Shown: in pieces, positions 1 through 12,259 of the stretch
How positions within the stretch are numbered: position 1 is the stretch's first letter
Layout of the letters: each line of letters opens with the position of its first letter
NCBI GenBank assembly: GCA_964057225.1
Contig: OZ059895.1
Location: 15,491,001-15,555,000 of the forward strand
Direction of reading: 5' to 3'
Length of the DNA stretch: 64,000 nucleotides
Source of the DNA: Auanema rhodensis
Lineage: Eukaryota > Nematoda > Chromadorea > Rhabditida > Rhabditidae
Program-made: the position numbers and the translations under genes
The notes under the pieces: generated by a model
What the model was told of the DNA's origin: nothing
The model's input: the letters and a program-made list of their open reading frames with translations, nothing else
Database searches by the model: none

Positions 1-284
1 TCATGTATTCTTTATTATATATCTATATATAGTAAAATAATATAAATATTTATTTATAAATATATTTTTGAAAAAAAAAAAATTTTTTGAATTAAAATAA
101 AAAGATTGACATGCTTGCATGTGCCAGCTGTGGTTGTCGTTTTTGACGCCCAAAAAAAACGATAAAAACCAAGTTTTCTCTTACGAATAGCAGAAATTTA
201 ATGAAAATAAAATATAAAACTATGAAAAGAAGTTGTATGATCTCGAGGGAAAAATAAAAAAAAACATAAAACTTCAATGACACA

Positions 285-295
285 TTAGAGAGAGA

Positions 296-331
<36 letters not shown>
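285..331. repeat. (GA)n microsatellite
   Basis: This is an almost uninterrupted GA tract with one C interruption. It opens a stretch of about 2.1 kb that holds further CT/GA tracts (for example 690-726, 980-1020, 1170-1205 and 1437-1495). I see no convincing coding exon in 1-2118. The open frames there translate to Ser/Leu or Arg/Glu dipeptides because of the repeats. Confidence 0.9.
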
Positions 332-684
332 CAAGTAATTAACAGAAATACTATTACTATGACTTCGTTTTGTTCTTCTTCCCTTTTCTATGTCTCTCTC
401 TCTCTTTAGCTTCCTTAGGCTTAGTCAGAGTATTCTCTGTATCTTCTACATAGTAAGCTGTATAGCAATAGGCAAAGCTGTAGCCCAAGAAATTGCTCAT
501 ATGAGGCAATAGTTACAACATGGATCTGCTGTCTTCAATATTCTTCTTCTTCTTCTTTTTCTTTTTTTTTTGTTGGAAATTTAGCTGTTTCATCCTAAAG
601 AATAAACTAAACGTATAGATGAATATGTACATGAGTTAAGTCTAAGAATTTCTTGTAAATTTGGCTGAAAGCATCTCTCTCTCT

Positions 685-728
<44 letters not shown>

Positions 729-2118
729 TAAAGAAGTTAAAGCTTCAAATAGCTTTCATCTACATAGCTCTACCAGCTAAACGATGATGCAATTATTGTT
801 CTGAAAATGAACTTTTGTTCTCTTTGAAAACAGATGATTTAATAGATTCTCTTATGAAAAAAGAACTGTTTTTACAATTTTTCATCAAAATATAAAGTTC
901 AATTGTTGTCTTTTGAGTAATAACTAATAAAATATAATCAATAATCACCCTTTTTGGTAATAATTTCCTTAAGGTTAACCCTTCTCATCTCTCTCTCTCT
1001 CTCGTCCTCTCTCTATTCTGCTTCCCTCCCACCAGTTGCTCTTTCTCTCTCTGTTCTTGAAACTTTTTTTTAGAATGACTTGTTGACTAGCGAATAGAAT
1101 ATATGATGAAATTTTTTTCCTCATTACCTTTATAGGGTTCTTCTTTACTCTTCTGCTTCTCTCTCTCCCTCACTCCCTCTCTCTATATCTTTCTCTCTCT
1201 CTCTTTACTATTTTCTACAGAAAAAGCTAAGTAATAGGGCAAGAATAGATAACTAAATGACTAAACCGGAAACAAAAAAAGAAAGAAAAAGGAAAGGTAA
1301 AAGATTCAATTACAAACATCGTTTTAGTTCTCAATCTCAAAAGTTAACATTGTTTGCTGCAACTGGTGCTGCTGCAACGATGGTTGTGAACGTCATTTCT
1401 CTTATAACCTTAAACAACCTCTCCACGCCCTCTCTTTTGCTCTCTCTCTATATCTCTCTCTCTCTCTATCTCTCTCTCTCTTCCTCTCTCTCTTTATCCT
1501 TATTCATATTTCAAACTTCCTAATGCTTTTTCCATTTTCCACTTCAAAATTATCAGAAAAACTTAACTTCTCTACATGCCCATATGATGTGCCACATTCA
1601 GATATCTCTCTTCAATTTTTACATTTTTCCATTTTTTTCTGAAAAAAACATGAACGACTATAGAATTTGTGAATTTACTAAATACTTTTCTGTACAATTT
1701 TCTAAGTTTTCGATCATAAAATGTAAAAATGAGCTCATGCTCATCAAGTTTTAAGCCTTTATCTCGATCGAAGAACAACTATTCATCATATTTCGATTCA
1801 CATTCTCATTGTAATTTGAAGATAATTCAATGAGTTGCAAATCTTTTTTTTCTTTCAATCTACTACGATAGCATTTCCGATTTGTTCAATTCATTTTAAA
1901 TAAGTTGAAGTTTTTTCCGCGCAAGTTTTATGCTCATGCTGCTCTCCCCCTCTTTCTCTCTCTCTGTCTCTCTCTTTCTTTCTTTCTCTCTTTGTCCTCT
2001 TCTTTCAGTTTATTTCAATGTTTTCTTATAAATATTTCTTAGTTTCCTGGTTAAAGTCATTATTATCATTATTATTGAATCTTTTATAATTCTTTTATTG
2101 ATCAATTACTTGTATATC

Positions 2119-2152
2119 AAAGTTTATTCAAGTTTAAACTTGAATAAACTTT
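2119..2152. repeat. perfect 34-bp palindrome
   Basis: Every one of the 17 base pairs around the centre (2135/2136, core GTTTAAAC) is self-complementary, and symmetry breaks on both outer sides. It lies about 130 bp upstream of the membrane-protein gene starting near 2282. Two other perfect palindromes of the same 34-bp length occur at 8108-8141 and 11719-11752. Confidence 0.9.
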
Positions 2153-2194
2153 AATCTTAATTATATATTTGATGATATTATTATAACAGATAAA

Positions 2195-2220
2195 TCAACA
2201 ACAACAACAACAACAACAAC
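2195..2220. repeat. (AAC)n microsatellite
   Basis: A run of AAC triplets directly precedes the first exon of the gene at 2282. A second AAC run lies at 10692-10712, just after the nicotinic receptor stop codon. Confidence 0.85.
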
Positions 2221-2281
2221 CCAGATATTCCAGAATCTACATGTATGTATGTTACTGTGGCTTCTCGTACAGTTCAGTACT

Positions 2282-2596
2282 ATGTCCGAATTCTCTAGTT
2301 TTCCTCTGTTGGTCAACGACAATTTTACACAAATGGAGACTGTTTTGAACTTTACCAACAACTTCAATGATAGTCTGATCGATATTTTACAAATTAATTT
2401 AGCAGTAAAGGTAAGAGAGAGAGGAAGAGAGAGAGGGAGAGAGGGAAGATTTTCTCTAGCTATGGCAGAGAAAAAAGGATGAAATGATGCTAAGGAGAGA
2501 AAAGAATGTGAAGGAGTGAGGGAAAATAAGGATATGAAAGGTGTTGGAGAAGGAGACAGAAAAGTGTTCAACTATTGTGAGTGACAAGATGATTAG

Positions 2597-2636
<40 letters not shown>

Positions 2637-3168
2637 AGAAACATGAAAATGCCAACAGTTACCGTGTTTTTCAGAAACATATTGATACATCGAAGCTCAT
2701 TGGATTAAAGGAAAATGATTGGCGTGATGCACACAACGAAAAGATGATCATTTGGTCAGTTGAATCTCGATGGCATCCAGAATTCGGAAAGAATTATCCA
2801 AAAGGAGATGTTGATACAGAAAGGTTTCACATCATCTCCATTCATAAATACATTCAGCTTTACATCCAACATTCAGATTAACACGATCATCACAGATGAT
2901 GTCATTCATGATCTTAGGATCTGTCATCGGCTTCATCCTCTACACATATCTTGGACATGTTCTGATGGTCAAACGATTGAATAGAGAAGAAAAAGCTAGA
3001 CGTGTACGAGAAATGATGCGACGGTATTGGAGCATTTTTCCAACTTTTTCTTGACAAACAGCCCACATTTGCAGATCAGCCATGATGTTTGTGGATGGCG
3101 ATCAAGTAGATGAAGAAAATGAACGAAAAAGATCTTTAATCAACATGTTCAAAGGATTCAAACTTTGA
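2282..3168 (+). CDS. small single-pass membrane protein, KCNE/MPS-like topology
   Basis: The model has four exons: 2282-2410, 2675-2823, 2877-3023 and 3075-3168. They sum to 519 nt (172 aa) with consistent phases. An in-frame ATG at 2249 would add 11 residues. The first ~45 residues contain NDNFT, LNFT and FNDS, so there are several N-glycosylation sequons. A hydrophilic segment follows, then one membrane segment (MILGSVIGFILYTYLGHVL). After it comes a basic cytoplasmic stretch (KRLNREEKARR) and a charged tail ending FKGFKL. A glycosylated N-out ectodomain, one helix and a short basic tail is the architecture of KCNE/MPS potassium-channel accessory subunits. That assignment is by topology only. 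No family motif was confirmed, so it could be another type of small membrane protein. Intron 1 (264 bp) contains a long (GA)n tract at 2600-2633. Confidence 0.6.
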
Positions 3169-3432
3169 TTTGTTTTTTTGTTTGTTTTTTCTTCCAAAAA
3201 ATATCCAAAAAAAACAACAAAAAACGAAAAATATTGTCATATCAAAATGGATTACTAATGCAATATCTAGGTACATGTATACTAAATACTTTATTTATTT
3301 GTTTATTTTTTTATAAATAATTAACTTAATTATATAATATTTCTATTATATTTAATTAAATAAAATATTTTTATGTATTCTTATCTATCTATATATCATT
3401 CCCTTCTCTCTATCATCCCCTCAAATCCTAAG

Positions 3433-3532
3433 GCATGAGAAAACTTGGAGCGCAAAACTCAACAACTTGAAAACTGAACTTGCGTCTCAACTTAGAGAGC
3501 TAGAGGCTATCTTACGCAATGGACAAGGATGA
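3433..3532 (+). CDS. possible alternative last exon of the 2282 gene (coiled coil)
   Basis: After an acceptor-like CCTAAG at 3427-3432 there is an open exon ending in TGA at 3530-3532. It encodes a heptad-rich helix (LNNLKTELASQLRELEA). Joined to the donor at 3023 it keeps phase: the split Arg codon is restored and the product would be 174 aa. It would then replace the charged tail encoded by 3075-3168. The acceptor is weaker than the usual TTTCAG of this window. The exon could instead belong to another gene. Confidence 0.35.
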
Positions 3533-3640
3533 ATGCATGAAGGTTCAGCTTTTCATTCATTTTTTTTTGTGACCAAGTATGCATAATGTCTGCATTCTAT
3601 CCTTATTTAGATTCATTTCAGGTGCTCTTCTCTCTATGTT

Positions 3641-3678
<38 letters not shown>

Positions 3679-4340
3679 TCTCTCTCTCTCTTCTTTCCTC
3701 CAATATTAATGTATTCTCTTTGTTGTTTATACTATTTTCCTTTAACCCTTTTCCTGTAACAAGCAATCTAGTTACAAGAACAAACTGGACAAGGACTACG
3801 ACGACAAGGTGTGAAGCCTTGTATATTAGAAAAGAGAGAGAGAGAGGGGGGGGAGAGAGTAAGAAAGAGAGAGAATCTGCATTATAGCTAAACCTTTTGA
3901 AAGAAAACTAAATACCAGAAGAACAAGAATTATTTTCTTCCTCTTTTGTCTCATAATTTTCTCGTTTTGAACAGAAAAAATTTCGCTCAGAGAGATATAT
4001 ATTCCAAGGTTTGTTTTTGAAGTAATTTTAAACACAAATATAGAATGGTTATGTTACATTCTCTCTCTCTCTCTCTATCTCTCTATCTCTATCTCTCTCT
4101 CTTAGTTTCCCTCCCTCTCTCTTTATCTTTCTCTCTTCCTCTTTCTCTAAATACAGGACCTCAGCATCAAATACTGAAAATAGCAATAGATGAAAGAAAT
4201 AAAAAAGGTGGCAGAGAAGAGAGGGAGATCAGACAAAGAGAGCTGAAGGAGAAAAAAAATGGAATGAAGAAATGAGCCACATATTAGAGATTTGGAGAGA
4301 ATAGTAGTAATAGAAAGATTAACAGAGAGACTGAGAGAGA

Positions 4341-4382
<42 letters not shown>

Positions 4383-4914
4383 AAATTGCTCAATAAGGTT
4401 AGTATAGCAAGCTATAAAGCAAGCAATCTCTCAATGTCTCCAAGTTGTATACATTCCAAATTCATATTTTCTTCTTTTCTTTTTCATTAAAAATTCATTT
4501 TCTTCAAAAACATTCGTATCTTACACAGATTTTTGAAATAAAAGTTATTTTATTATGTTTCTTCTTTTTCTATTTTCTCATCTTTTACTTACATTTTAAC
4601 TTGAAATTCTTTTTTTTTTCGTTTTTCCATTTGTAATTTCCATCGACTTTAACTAATTTAAAGGTTTTCATCCTTTTTTCAAATATCATTTGAGCACTTT
4701 TTTGAAGAAAAAAATGAAAAAAAAGTTCAAAATATAATGAAAAAGAGGGAGAGACAGAAGAGACATGGTGACATGAAGCTTGCACCGAATACGACAACAT
4801 ATCCTCACATTTCTTCAAATGATGCAATTATTTCGACGAAAAACGTATTTTTCAAGATTCTTTCTATATATATTTCCTATTTCCTCTTACTTCTTCATAA
4901 CCTGCTCCAGATTG

Positions 4915-4981
<67 letters not shown>

Positions 4982-6630
4982 ACTCTCTAACTCTCTCTAA
5001 CTCTCTTTCTCCACATACCTCTTTCATTCCTTTTAGCAGCATAATCATCTGACATGATGAGCAGCATTTCGTTTAAAACATACCAATTATTCTTCTACTT
5101 TTTTCTATTTTTCAATATTATTTTCTCAATAAAGATTGAATAACTTGCTTCAACTGTGCATTTGTTGCAAATATTCTTATGGCGTTAGGATCACAGCAGT
5201 AATATAAAGCTTTAATAGTCTAGTGAACAGTAGAAACTTCAGTATGCCTGAATGAATAAACACTCTCTTCCCCAACCTCTCTCTCTCTCTCCCTCTCATT
5301 AGATGATGAGTTTGGCTGAAAAGGTGAGGATGTGCCAGCTTGAGAGCAGTAAAGATACCGCATACTTTTCCGTAAATTATTTGTTTTTCAATTATTCGTA
5401 CAAAATCTCGGTTCATTAACCTCCATCTGTGTTACTACCACATTCGATGTGAGCTGATATCACGTCTATGCTCATGCTTATACCAGGTCAGATTCGTGAT
5501 ATTAGCAGACTAAGCCAATGAACAGCTCTTCCCCTTTTCTCTCCCAACCTCTCTCTCTATGTCTCTCTCAATCTCTCTCTCTCTATGTCTCCCTTTCTGT
5601 AGTTGTCACTCTTCACATCATCATCTAAGCATCAGTATCTTCTGATAACCTGTTAATATGATTCACAAAACAGATAGTTTTTTGCTCAAAAAATGTCGTT
5701 AGGCCTGAAAGTAGATGTTGTATGTTAGAGCATTGGATGATGCTATAGTAGCTAGTAAACAATAACAACAATAAGTCCTCTAAATCGATGGTGTACTTGT
5801 GAATAATTCGTAAATCGGCTTCAGAGCTAGCAGTTTTCTCTTCTATTATGCATTTTCTAGCTTCTTTTACTTCTAATATAACATTTTTCTATCTCTATCT
5901 ATATACTTCTGAATACTATATCGTATATTTTACCTCTAGAGAGATGTATATAGTTGCTAATATATCCAGATAGATGGATAGTTAGATAGATTTATATTAT
6001 TTAAATATTCAAGTTAACTATACCATATACAAGTATATATCTTTGTAACTTACAACCCCGTTTCTCTCTCTCTCTCTCTCTCTCTCTCTTCCTCTCTCTC
6101 TCTCTTTGACTTCATTTAATCTGTTCCACAACCACCCTCCTGCTTCTGCTCCTGTTCCACTTCACAACCCTTTTTAAGCTTAACTATATCAATTTAGTAA
6201 ATTGCTACATACCTTATACAACTTGCATATACCCACATCCATATATGCTTATAACAGTTGGCTGAAGTTATGCTTCGTCAATGAAATGCCTTCAAGCTCT
6301 TAACTCAACTACTAACATCATCATATGGTAAAAAGTCTTGATGATTACATCAATCTATTTATCTGTCTCTCACATGCTTTATGCAGCTAATCATGAGACA
6401 TAGATCAGCATGCTTTATGCGAACTCAAGCTCCAACTTGTCAGTCTCTCTTCGATCATCAAACGTTTTTTTTATTCCGTTATTGTTGTCAAAGCTGACTA
6501 GATAATGAAATGTATTTCTGATATTATTTCTTCTCTATCTGATGCGTATGTAGCATCCTTTTCACTTTTTTTTTAAATTCATTGTATTTCCCGTCCTCTT
6601 CTTCAAAATCTATCTCAAACATTTCTCCTT
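3533..6630. other. spacer with CT/GA microsatellites, no gene seen
   Basis: The stretch is dominated by CT or GA tracts at about 3641-3690 (mixed with CA), 4051-4120, 4338-4376, 4918-4980 and 6061-6106. Open frames here are repeat-derived (Ser-Leu or Arg-Glu). I found no exon with flanking splice signals that I would defend. Confidence 0.6.
4918..4980. repeat. (CT)n microsatellite
   Basis: An uninterrupted CT dinucleotide run of about 60 bp, followed by degenerate CTCTAA copies. It is one of the longest tracts in the first 10 kb. Confidence 0.9.
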
Positions 6631-6643
6631 CTCTAACTATTCA

Positions 6644-6783
6644 CGTGCTATATTTTCACGTGCATTTCACGTCATCAATCTATTAGCATAATATTTTCAC
6701 GTAGAATTTCATCACTAATTTTCCACGTAACTCACGTAACATACATTTTTCATTGATCTTATCATCTTGAACGGTTGTATTCA
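6644..6783 (+). promoter_or_regulatory. CACGT cluster followed by an ACGGTTGTATTC element
   Basis: Six or more CACGT cores (two are full CACGTG E-boxes) fall between 6644 and 6738. About 35 bp further on there is GAACGGTTGTATTC (6768 onward). The same arrangement recurs at 17055-17185, around 20870-20930 and around 39588-39660. It lies about 400-530 bp upstream of the nicotinic receptor start. The role is unknown and regulatory function is inference from repetition alone. Confidence 0.3.
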
Positions 6784-7172
6784 ATTTTAGCTTCAATATA
6801 ACTTATCAAATGTTCTTCAGAGACAGTTATAGCATCTCTCATCATCTATTGATGGCTTTAACGAAGCTTCTTCTTCTCTCAACATCTTCTATATAATATT
6901 TTTATTAGTAATATTATTATTATTTCGTTAAATATATATTTTGTATTTAAAAAAATAAAAAAAGAGTTCATTGAATACTGTCATCTGAAATATTTGGTTG
7001 ACGAAAAACCAATTTGTGAATCAACACATGGAACAAAAAAAAAAGTTGACTTGTTCACTTGTGGTACATCTCATTTTGTAAATGGAATTTTTCATATTTA
7101 TGTTCATTTCTTTTAAATTATTCTTATATATTATTCTATTCAATTATTGATTATTTATATATAATTATAGAT

Positions 7173-10100
7173 ATGATGTTGGGATTCATTATATTATCCA
7201 TATTATTTGTGTATACATGTCAAGAAAAAATGGGCAAACGGGTTAGGTAAGTGCTCATTCACGTGATCATCATGCTGATGATAATGCTGCTTATCCACAT
7301 CATCAGCATCATCATCATATACATTATATATTCTACAATTCAACTACTTAACTAGATACATATAGTTAGTTACGTATATATTTCAGTTTATCAGAAAGTA
7401 CGGGTAACTACGATGATTGGCTGCGCTCCAACACGAAACATAGCTCTGAACATGTGCCGGTTGCTGAAGAAGTATACCATAGCCAACTTAGACGAAGTTT
7501 AGGTAATGAATCCATTGTTATTTGTTTCCAACGTTCATAAACAAAATGACGAATTTTACAGATGAAAGAGATGGCATTTTCTTTAATGCATCATTTTATG
7601 AGCATTTGGTTAAAGAACGACAAGAATATCTGGAAAAATTGAATTCTGGACAATTTTTTAATGATCAAAGACGATTAGTTGAAGATCTATTAGATCCACA
7701 ATTTTATGAACGAACAGTTCATCCAAAAGTATTAATTATACTAATTATATATTTATTTATTTTATTTTATTTTAAAGAAAAATCATTTGAAACCAACTAG
7801 AATTAATGTAAGCATGAGTCTGTATCAAATATTGGATGTTGTAAGTTTTTTGCTTTTTTTTTTGCTTTGAATTTCCCAAAAAAAATTTTTTTTTTTATAA
7901 ATTCAAAAATAAAATAAAAATTTTGTTTTCAGGATGAACATAAACAAAGTATTGTTGTTAATGTGTGGATGGTTCAGGTATTACATATTCTACTTTGTTG
8001 AATTTCAAAACGAAAAAAAGGAAAAAAAAAAGAAGAAAAGGAGGAAGAGAAATGTAGAGAAGAGAATAGAACAGGAAACAAATTGTTTTTATTATTAAAT
8101 TAATTTATTGATTATATATATATATATATATATATAATCAAGTTTTAAGTTTTAAGCTTATTTAAAGTTTCATTTTTATGAATAATTTGAATGAAATATG
8201 TCCGGTATTAGGTATGTATGTAAGCTGATGAGATAGAATAAGAGTTTTGTAACCATAAAATGCCAACGTTTTGAAGGCATTCAAGTTTTACTTCTAAAAG
8301 CTTTAGTTTAAACAACTTTATCCAACCTATTCTGGTTGGGGCTCTTTACTTGCTACAAGTTATTTCTTTGAAACAATGTTAAAATTTGATGCTGCATAGA
8401 GTCAAGTAGAGTAGAAGATGTTTGCAAGCTTTAAAGGTGGATCAAGCTTGTGCAAAAACTTTGAAATCTTCTATTTTTTCATGTTTAATCATTTTTTTTA
8501 GAATTGGTATGATGAATTTCTGGATTGGGATCCATATGATTATGGTCTCATCAATAAAACGATTGTACCGCATGATCAGTTGTGGATTCCAGATACGTAC
8601 TTATACAACAGGTTCATATTAAAGCTTAACGCTAAAGTTGCAACAACAAAAACTTATATTTTGAACTTTGTAGTGAGACATTAGAACAAAAGCAGACAGA
8701 ATCAATCATGAATGCCATCGTGGAGACAGGCTATTGGGCGAATGATTCGCTTGGAGCTCGCGTTCAGCTCATGTTTCCAGCTATTTACAAGTTGTCTTGT
8801 CATATGAACGTAAGATTTACCAAAGCTTTTGTTTTCGTTAGGGTCAGTGCTACTAGATTATGCGCATGCTAGAACCTGAAGGCTTCAGGTTTAGTCAAGC
8901 CTTAAATCTTTGCTGCTTTGAAGCTTGTAGGCTACTTCAAATGAACAGCAAAATGATAGAAAATGTCTTGAAGACGAGCAGCAAATAGGAATTTTCGTGA
9001 ATTACGCATTGCAGGTTCAATGGTTTCCGTATGATTCACAGAACTGTAGCTTCATCATATCAAGTTGGACACATGATAAAGCCACAATCGATTATTGGCC
9101 AATGTGGGAAGGCGTTAACCTAGCTAATATGGCTCGTAATGATGAATGGGAAGTTATAAGTTTCAACTTTCATCGCATCGAGGTTTGAAATTCCACAGAT
9201 TGAGTGTTGTTATTGATTGTTGTGTTTAAGCAAAATTTCAAATGTTGCAAAGATCCATGGGTAATGTTATACGCACATATGGTTATACGTCGTAAACCAT
9301 TATACTATATTATAAATTTGGTAATAATTTATATATTATATCATATAAATTAAAATAATTTTAGGTTATTCCGACATCTATCATTACTATTGTAGCTGTG
9401 ACAGGTTTCTTTACACCAACATCATCTTCCAGTGAACGAGATGAAAAATTGTATGATTTTCTATCAATTTTCACTTTTTTTTTTAATTTTATTTTTAAAA
9501 AAATAATTTTTAAAAACTTCAGATATCTTGGTATAAATACCTTGTTAACCATGTCTATTATGATGTTGATGGTATGTAATCAAATGCCATCAACTAGTAC
9601 TTATGTTCCTTTAATGAGTAAGATCAAACTTTTCTTCGTCTTTTTCATATTTTCAAATAAATTATTCAGGTTGGTATTACATTGGAGTAATTCTTGTCAT
9701 TGTTGTTGGTACTCTTATGGCTACCATTGTTTTAGGTGCGCTCTAATCACAAATCTATACATTCAAACTTTAACCTTTTCAGCTATTCATAACCAAAAAC
9801 ATTATAATAAGCCTATTCCAACTTGGATACGACGTCTTATACATAATCGATATGTCAATTGTATGTTTTATCTTCATGTTGTAAGGATTTTGAAGTCATC
9901 ATAGTCATTTTCAGCTATTATACTTGATGTGCCATCAGCTTTACTGGAGCTGTGGGAAGAATTTGGGGTTGTAGTGAGTGCACGTAACTCAACAATGGAT
10001 CAATTCCTATTGGATAGTTTAGATCCAGTATCTGTAAGTGAACTGAAAATGATCGAAATGATCAGTAAATCACATATTGCAGCAATTGCCACCCAGACCC

Positions 10101-10657
10101 AGAGCCTTCTTCGGCTCATTCTGCTCAGTATCCAGTGATACTACGTCTTTCGACTATACAGTCAGACTTGCAAATATTACCAAGCAGTACACATCACAGG
10201 TTCATAAATCTTTTTTTGTTTACATAATTAGCATAATCAATAAGTAGTAAGAATATAATTAGCATATACTCGAATCATTTTTAAGTTAAATGCATAGATG
10301 AGCGGTTGTATTCAGAGATTAATCTTTTTAATTATTATTATTATTATTAATATTTAATTATTTCAGGTACGTAGTAAAGACAAGGAACATAGGTGTCATC
10401 ATATGAGCAATTCATCACAAGCACGTAATGTGAAACGGCAAAAAATGCAAAGAAGGTTTGTTTTGTTGTTTATTACTCTAAAATCTTCATCAAATTGCAT
10501 TTTCAGATGCTCAATGGAATGGGAATTTTTAGCAAATGTATTGGATCGAATATTGTTAACAATGTTCTCAGGAATTACTTGTATATTATTCTTCTTACTT
10601 GTATTTTTTGATTATTTCACCCATTTATATCATCGTTTCAATAATATGATGTCATGA
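7173..10657 (+). CDS. nicotinic acetylcholine receptor-type Cys-loop channel subunit, alpha type
   Basis: The model has 17 exons: 7173-7246, 7387-7502, 7562-7728, 7778-7840, 7933-7977, 8502-8611, 8674-8809, 9015-9182, 9231-9320, 9365-9450, 9523-9617, 9670-9735, 9783-9860, 9915-10033, 10083-10199, 10367-10455 and 10507-10657. They total 1770 nt, giving 589 aa. The N-terminus is a signal peptide (FIILSILFVYTCQ). The ligand-binding domain has VWMVQNWYDEFLDWDP, the 13-residue Cys-loop (C-HMNVQWFPYDSQN-C) and a vicinal Cys pair in loop C (NFKCCKDPW), which marks an alpha-type subunit. M1 starts at the VIRRKPLYY stretch. M2 follows DEK and contains LGINTLLTMSIMMLMV, and M3 is WYYIGVILVIVVG. A long, poorly conserved cytoplasmic loop precedes M4 near the C-terminus. 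The acidic residue before M2 suggests a cation pore. It resembles divergent nematode DEG-3-group or orphan subunits, but the subgroup is not certain. Confidence 0.93.
8108..8141. repeat. perfect 34-bp palindrome with (TA)n core
   Basis: TTGATTA and TAATCAA flank a TA dinucleotide core, giving 17 self-complementary pairs centred at 8124/8125. It lies inside the 524-bp intron of the nicotinic receptor gene (7978-8501). Confidence 0.9.
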
Positions 10658-10998
10658 TCATCTTTAAAATGCTTCTAGTCTCATTGTTTTTCCAACAACA
10701 ACAACAACAACAACATTCTCTTAATATTAGGTGTTAAGGTTATGAGCATGAAAAGCCATAACGATTCTGATCACAGACTGCGCACGAATTGTCATAGATT
10801 TTTATTAATTCATTCTTTCATCTTATACATATTGTTTAAACGGTTTAAAATCTTTTTTTTTTTTAATTTTAATTGCAATCACAGCCTACTGAGTCCATGT
10901 GTTCAGCCTGCCTCATTATTCCACCATCACTAAGCATACTCCCCAGAATACCAAAAGTGGAAAAGTTATATAAATAATTTATAATTAAAGTTACAATC

Positions 10999-11004
10999 AA
11001 TAAA
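10999..11004 (+). terminator. AATAAA polyadenylation signal, nicotinic receptor gene
   Basis: A canonical AATAAA lies about 340 bp after the TGA at 10655-10657, in an AT-rich stretch ahead of the oppositely oriented U2 gene. It is a plausible 3' end. No cleavage site can be proven from sequence. Confidence 0.4.
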
Positions 11005-11361
11005 ATGTTTTATTTAATTTTTTTTGCTCGAATTTCACGAGAATAGCTGATGAGGAACAATTTGTCTCTTCAAATACAAAGATAAGCCAGTCCATATAAC
11101 ATGCTCATGTGATGAAAAGCATTCGATTTATCTAAAAACGTTTTCTGTGTGGAAAAAAAGATAAGAGCTCGAAGAGTCTTCAAATAAGCACTTCGTGTCG
11201 GTAATCACACCTTCACATTTTACCATAAATGCTATGCGTTTGGTTTACAACGTCCGTTCCTTCTATATTATTTGTACCCGAAACAACTCCACTTTGAAAG
11301 CTGCTGCACCGGTACGGTACAGGCATCCTAATTTTATTTTTCTATTTGATTCTCCCCCGAA

Positions 11362-11550
11362 GGGGATGGGCCGTTCCCGCCAGCAGTGCAAGAGCGGGTC
11401 GACCCGTGAGATGGAGCTAGCAAGCCAGCATCTACCTCAGGTCTCAAAAATCGGTTAACCTTATTGTGATCCAATGGAACACATATCGAAGGTTAATTCG
11501 ATAAGAACGATTACTACACTTTGATCTTAGCCAAAAGGCCGAGAAGCGAT
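11362..11550 (-). ncRNA. U2: U2 spliceosomal snRNA
   Basis: Read on the minus strand, the RNA begins ATCGCTTCTCGGCCTTTTGG and continues into GCTAAGATCAAAGTGTAGTA. This holds the branch-point-pairing GUAGUA. Stem-loop IIa is recognisable (ATCGAA/TTCGAT), as is the IIc-type pairing TTAACCT/AGGTTAA. The Sm site is GATTTTTGAG. The 3' part has TTGCACTGCTGGCGGGAACG and GGCCCATCCCC, matching the layout of Caenorhabditis U2 stem IV, so I end it at 11362 (189 nt). U2 pairs with the intron branch point in the spliceosome. The gene lies between the convergent receptor gene (+) and the DEG/ENaC gene (-). The base order after GUAGUA (ATCG rather than TCTG) differs from the usual metazoan sequence. Confidence 0.95.
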
Positions 11551-11566
11551 ACTGCATCGTCGTCAG

Positions 11567-11630
11567 TGAGTGCAACACAATGCGTGTGCACCGTATTTCA
11601 TACGCGTGTACTCAATTTGTTGGCGCTCGA
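11567..11630 (-). promoter_or_regulatory. U2 5' flank with probable proximal sequence element
   Basis: Nematode snRNA genes use a proximal element roughly 50-70 bp upstream of the start. In that zone on the minus strand this flank shows GAGCGCCAACAAATTG (about -65 to -79). It also shows TGTGTTGCACTCA at about -17 to -29. The latter 13-mer is repeated exactly at 20950-20962, where it also follows a GAGCG-containing element. Confidence 0.35.
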
Positions 11631-11718
11631 ACTGAAAATTTGAATATTTCACTAACTTGGAAGGTTTGGGGGGTGTATTGCATGTGTATAACACGTGCTT
11701 TCACAATATTCCCATCAA

Positions 11719-11752
11719 TATATAAATATATAAATATTTATATATTTATATA
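11719..11752. repeat. perfect 34-bp palindrome, A+T only
   Basis: All 17 pairs around 11735/11736 (core AAATATTT) are complementary. It sits about 170 bp upstream of the U2 start, in the U2-DEG/ENaC intergenic segment. Confidence 0.9.
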
Positions 11753-12259
11753 GACGTGTTAAAAACTATATTAAAATTCATATTTTGAAAACTGAGGAAA
11801 CATGCTTATATGTACATGTGATCTTTCATCTTACCGCTATTAACTTAAGCCCCGCCCCTTATAATGCCTCTAATGCCCCGCCCCCTTATATTACGGCGTC
11901 TTTTAATACATTGAAGTTTAAAAAAAATATATAAATATATATAAATATAAGTAAATTAAATGATACTTGAACTGAAATTTATATATTTTTATATTTATAA
12001 TAATCTCCTAATTCACGCACATTTTCTTTGTTTTATTTGAAATTATTTTAAAATTTTAAAATAAAGCTGACCGCTATACGAGTTTTCTGTACAATCTGAA
12101 TATGAACACAACCGATCATATGAAAAATGCGAAATGAAATGAAAACGTGAAGATGGGCGCGAGTTACTTCTTTGTATCCCCACGTATGCTAATTTACGGA
12201 ATACGAATTGATTTTATTGATTTTTTTTGGAAATTTTTGAGACAGTTGGTATAATTCTT

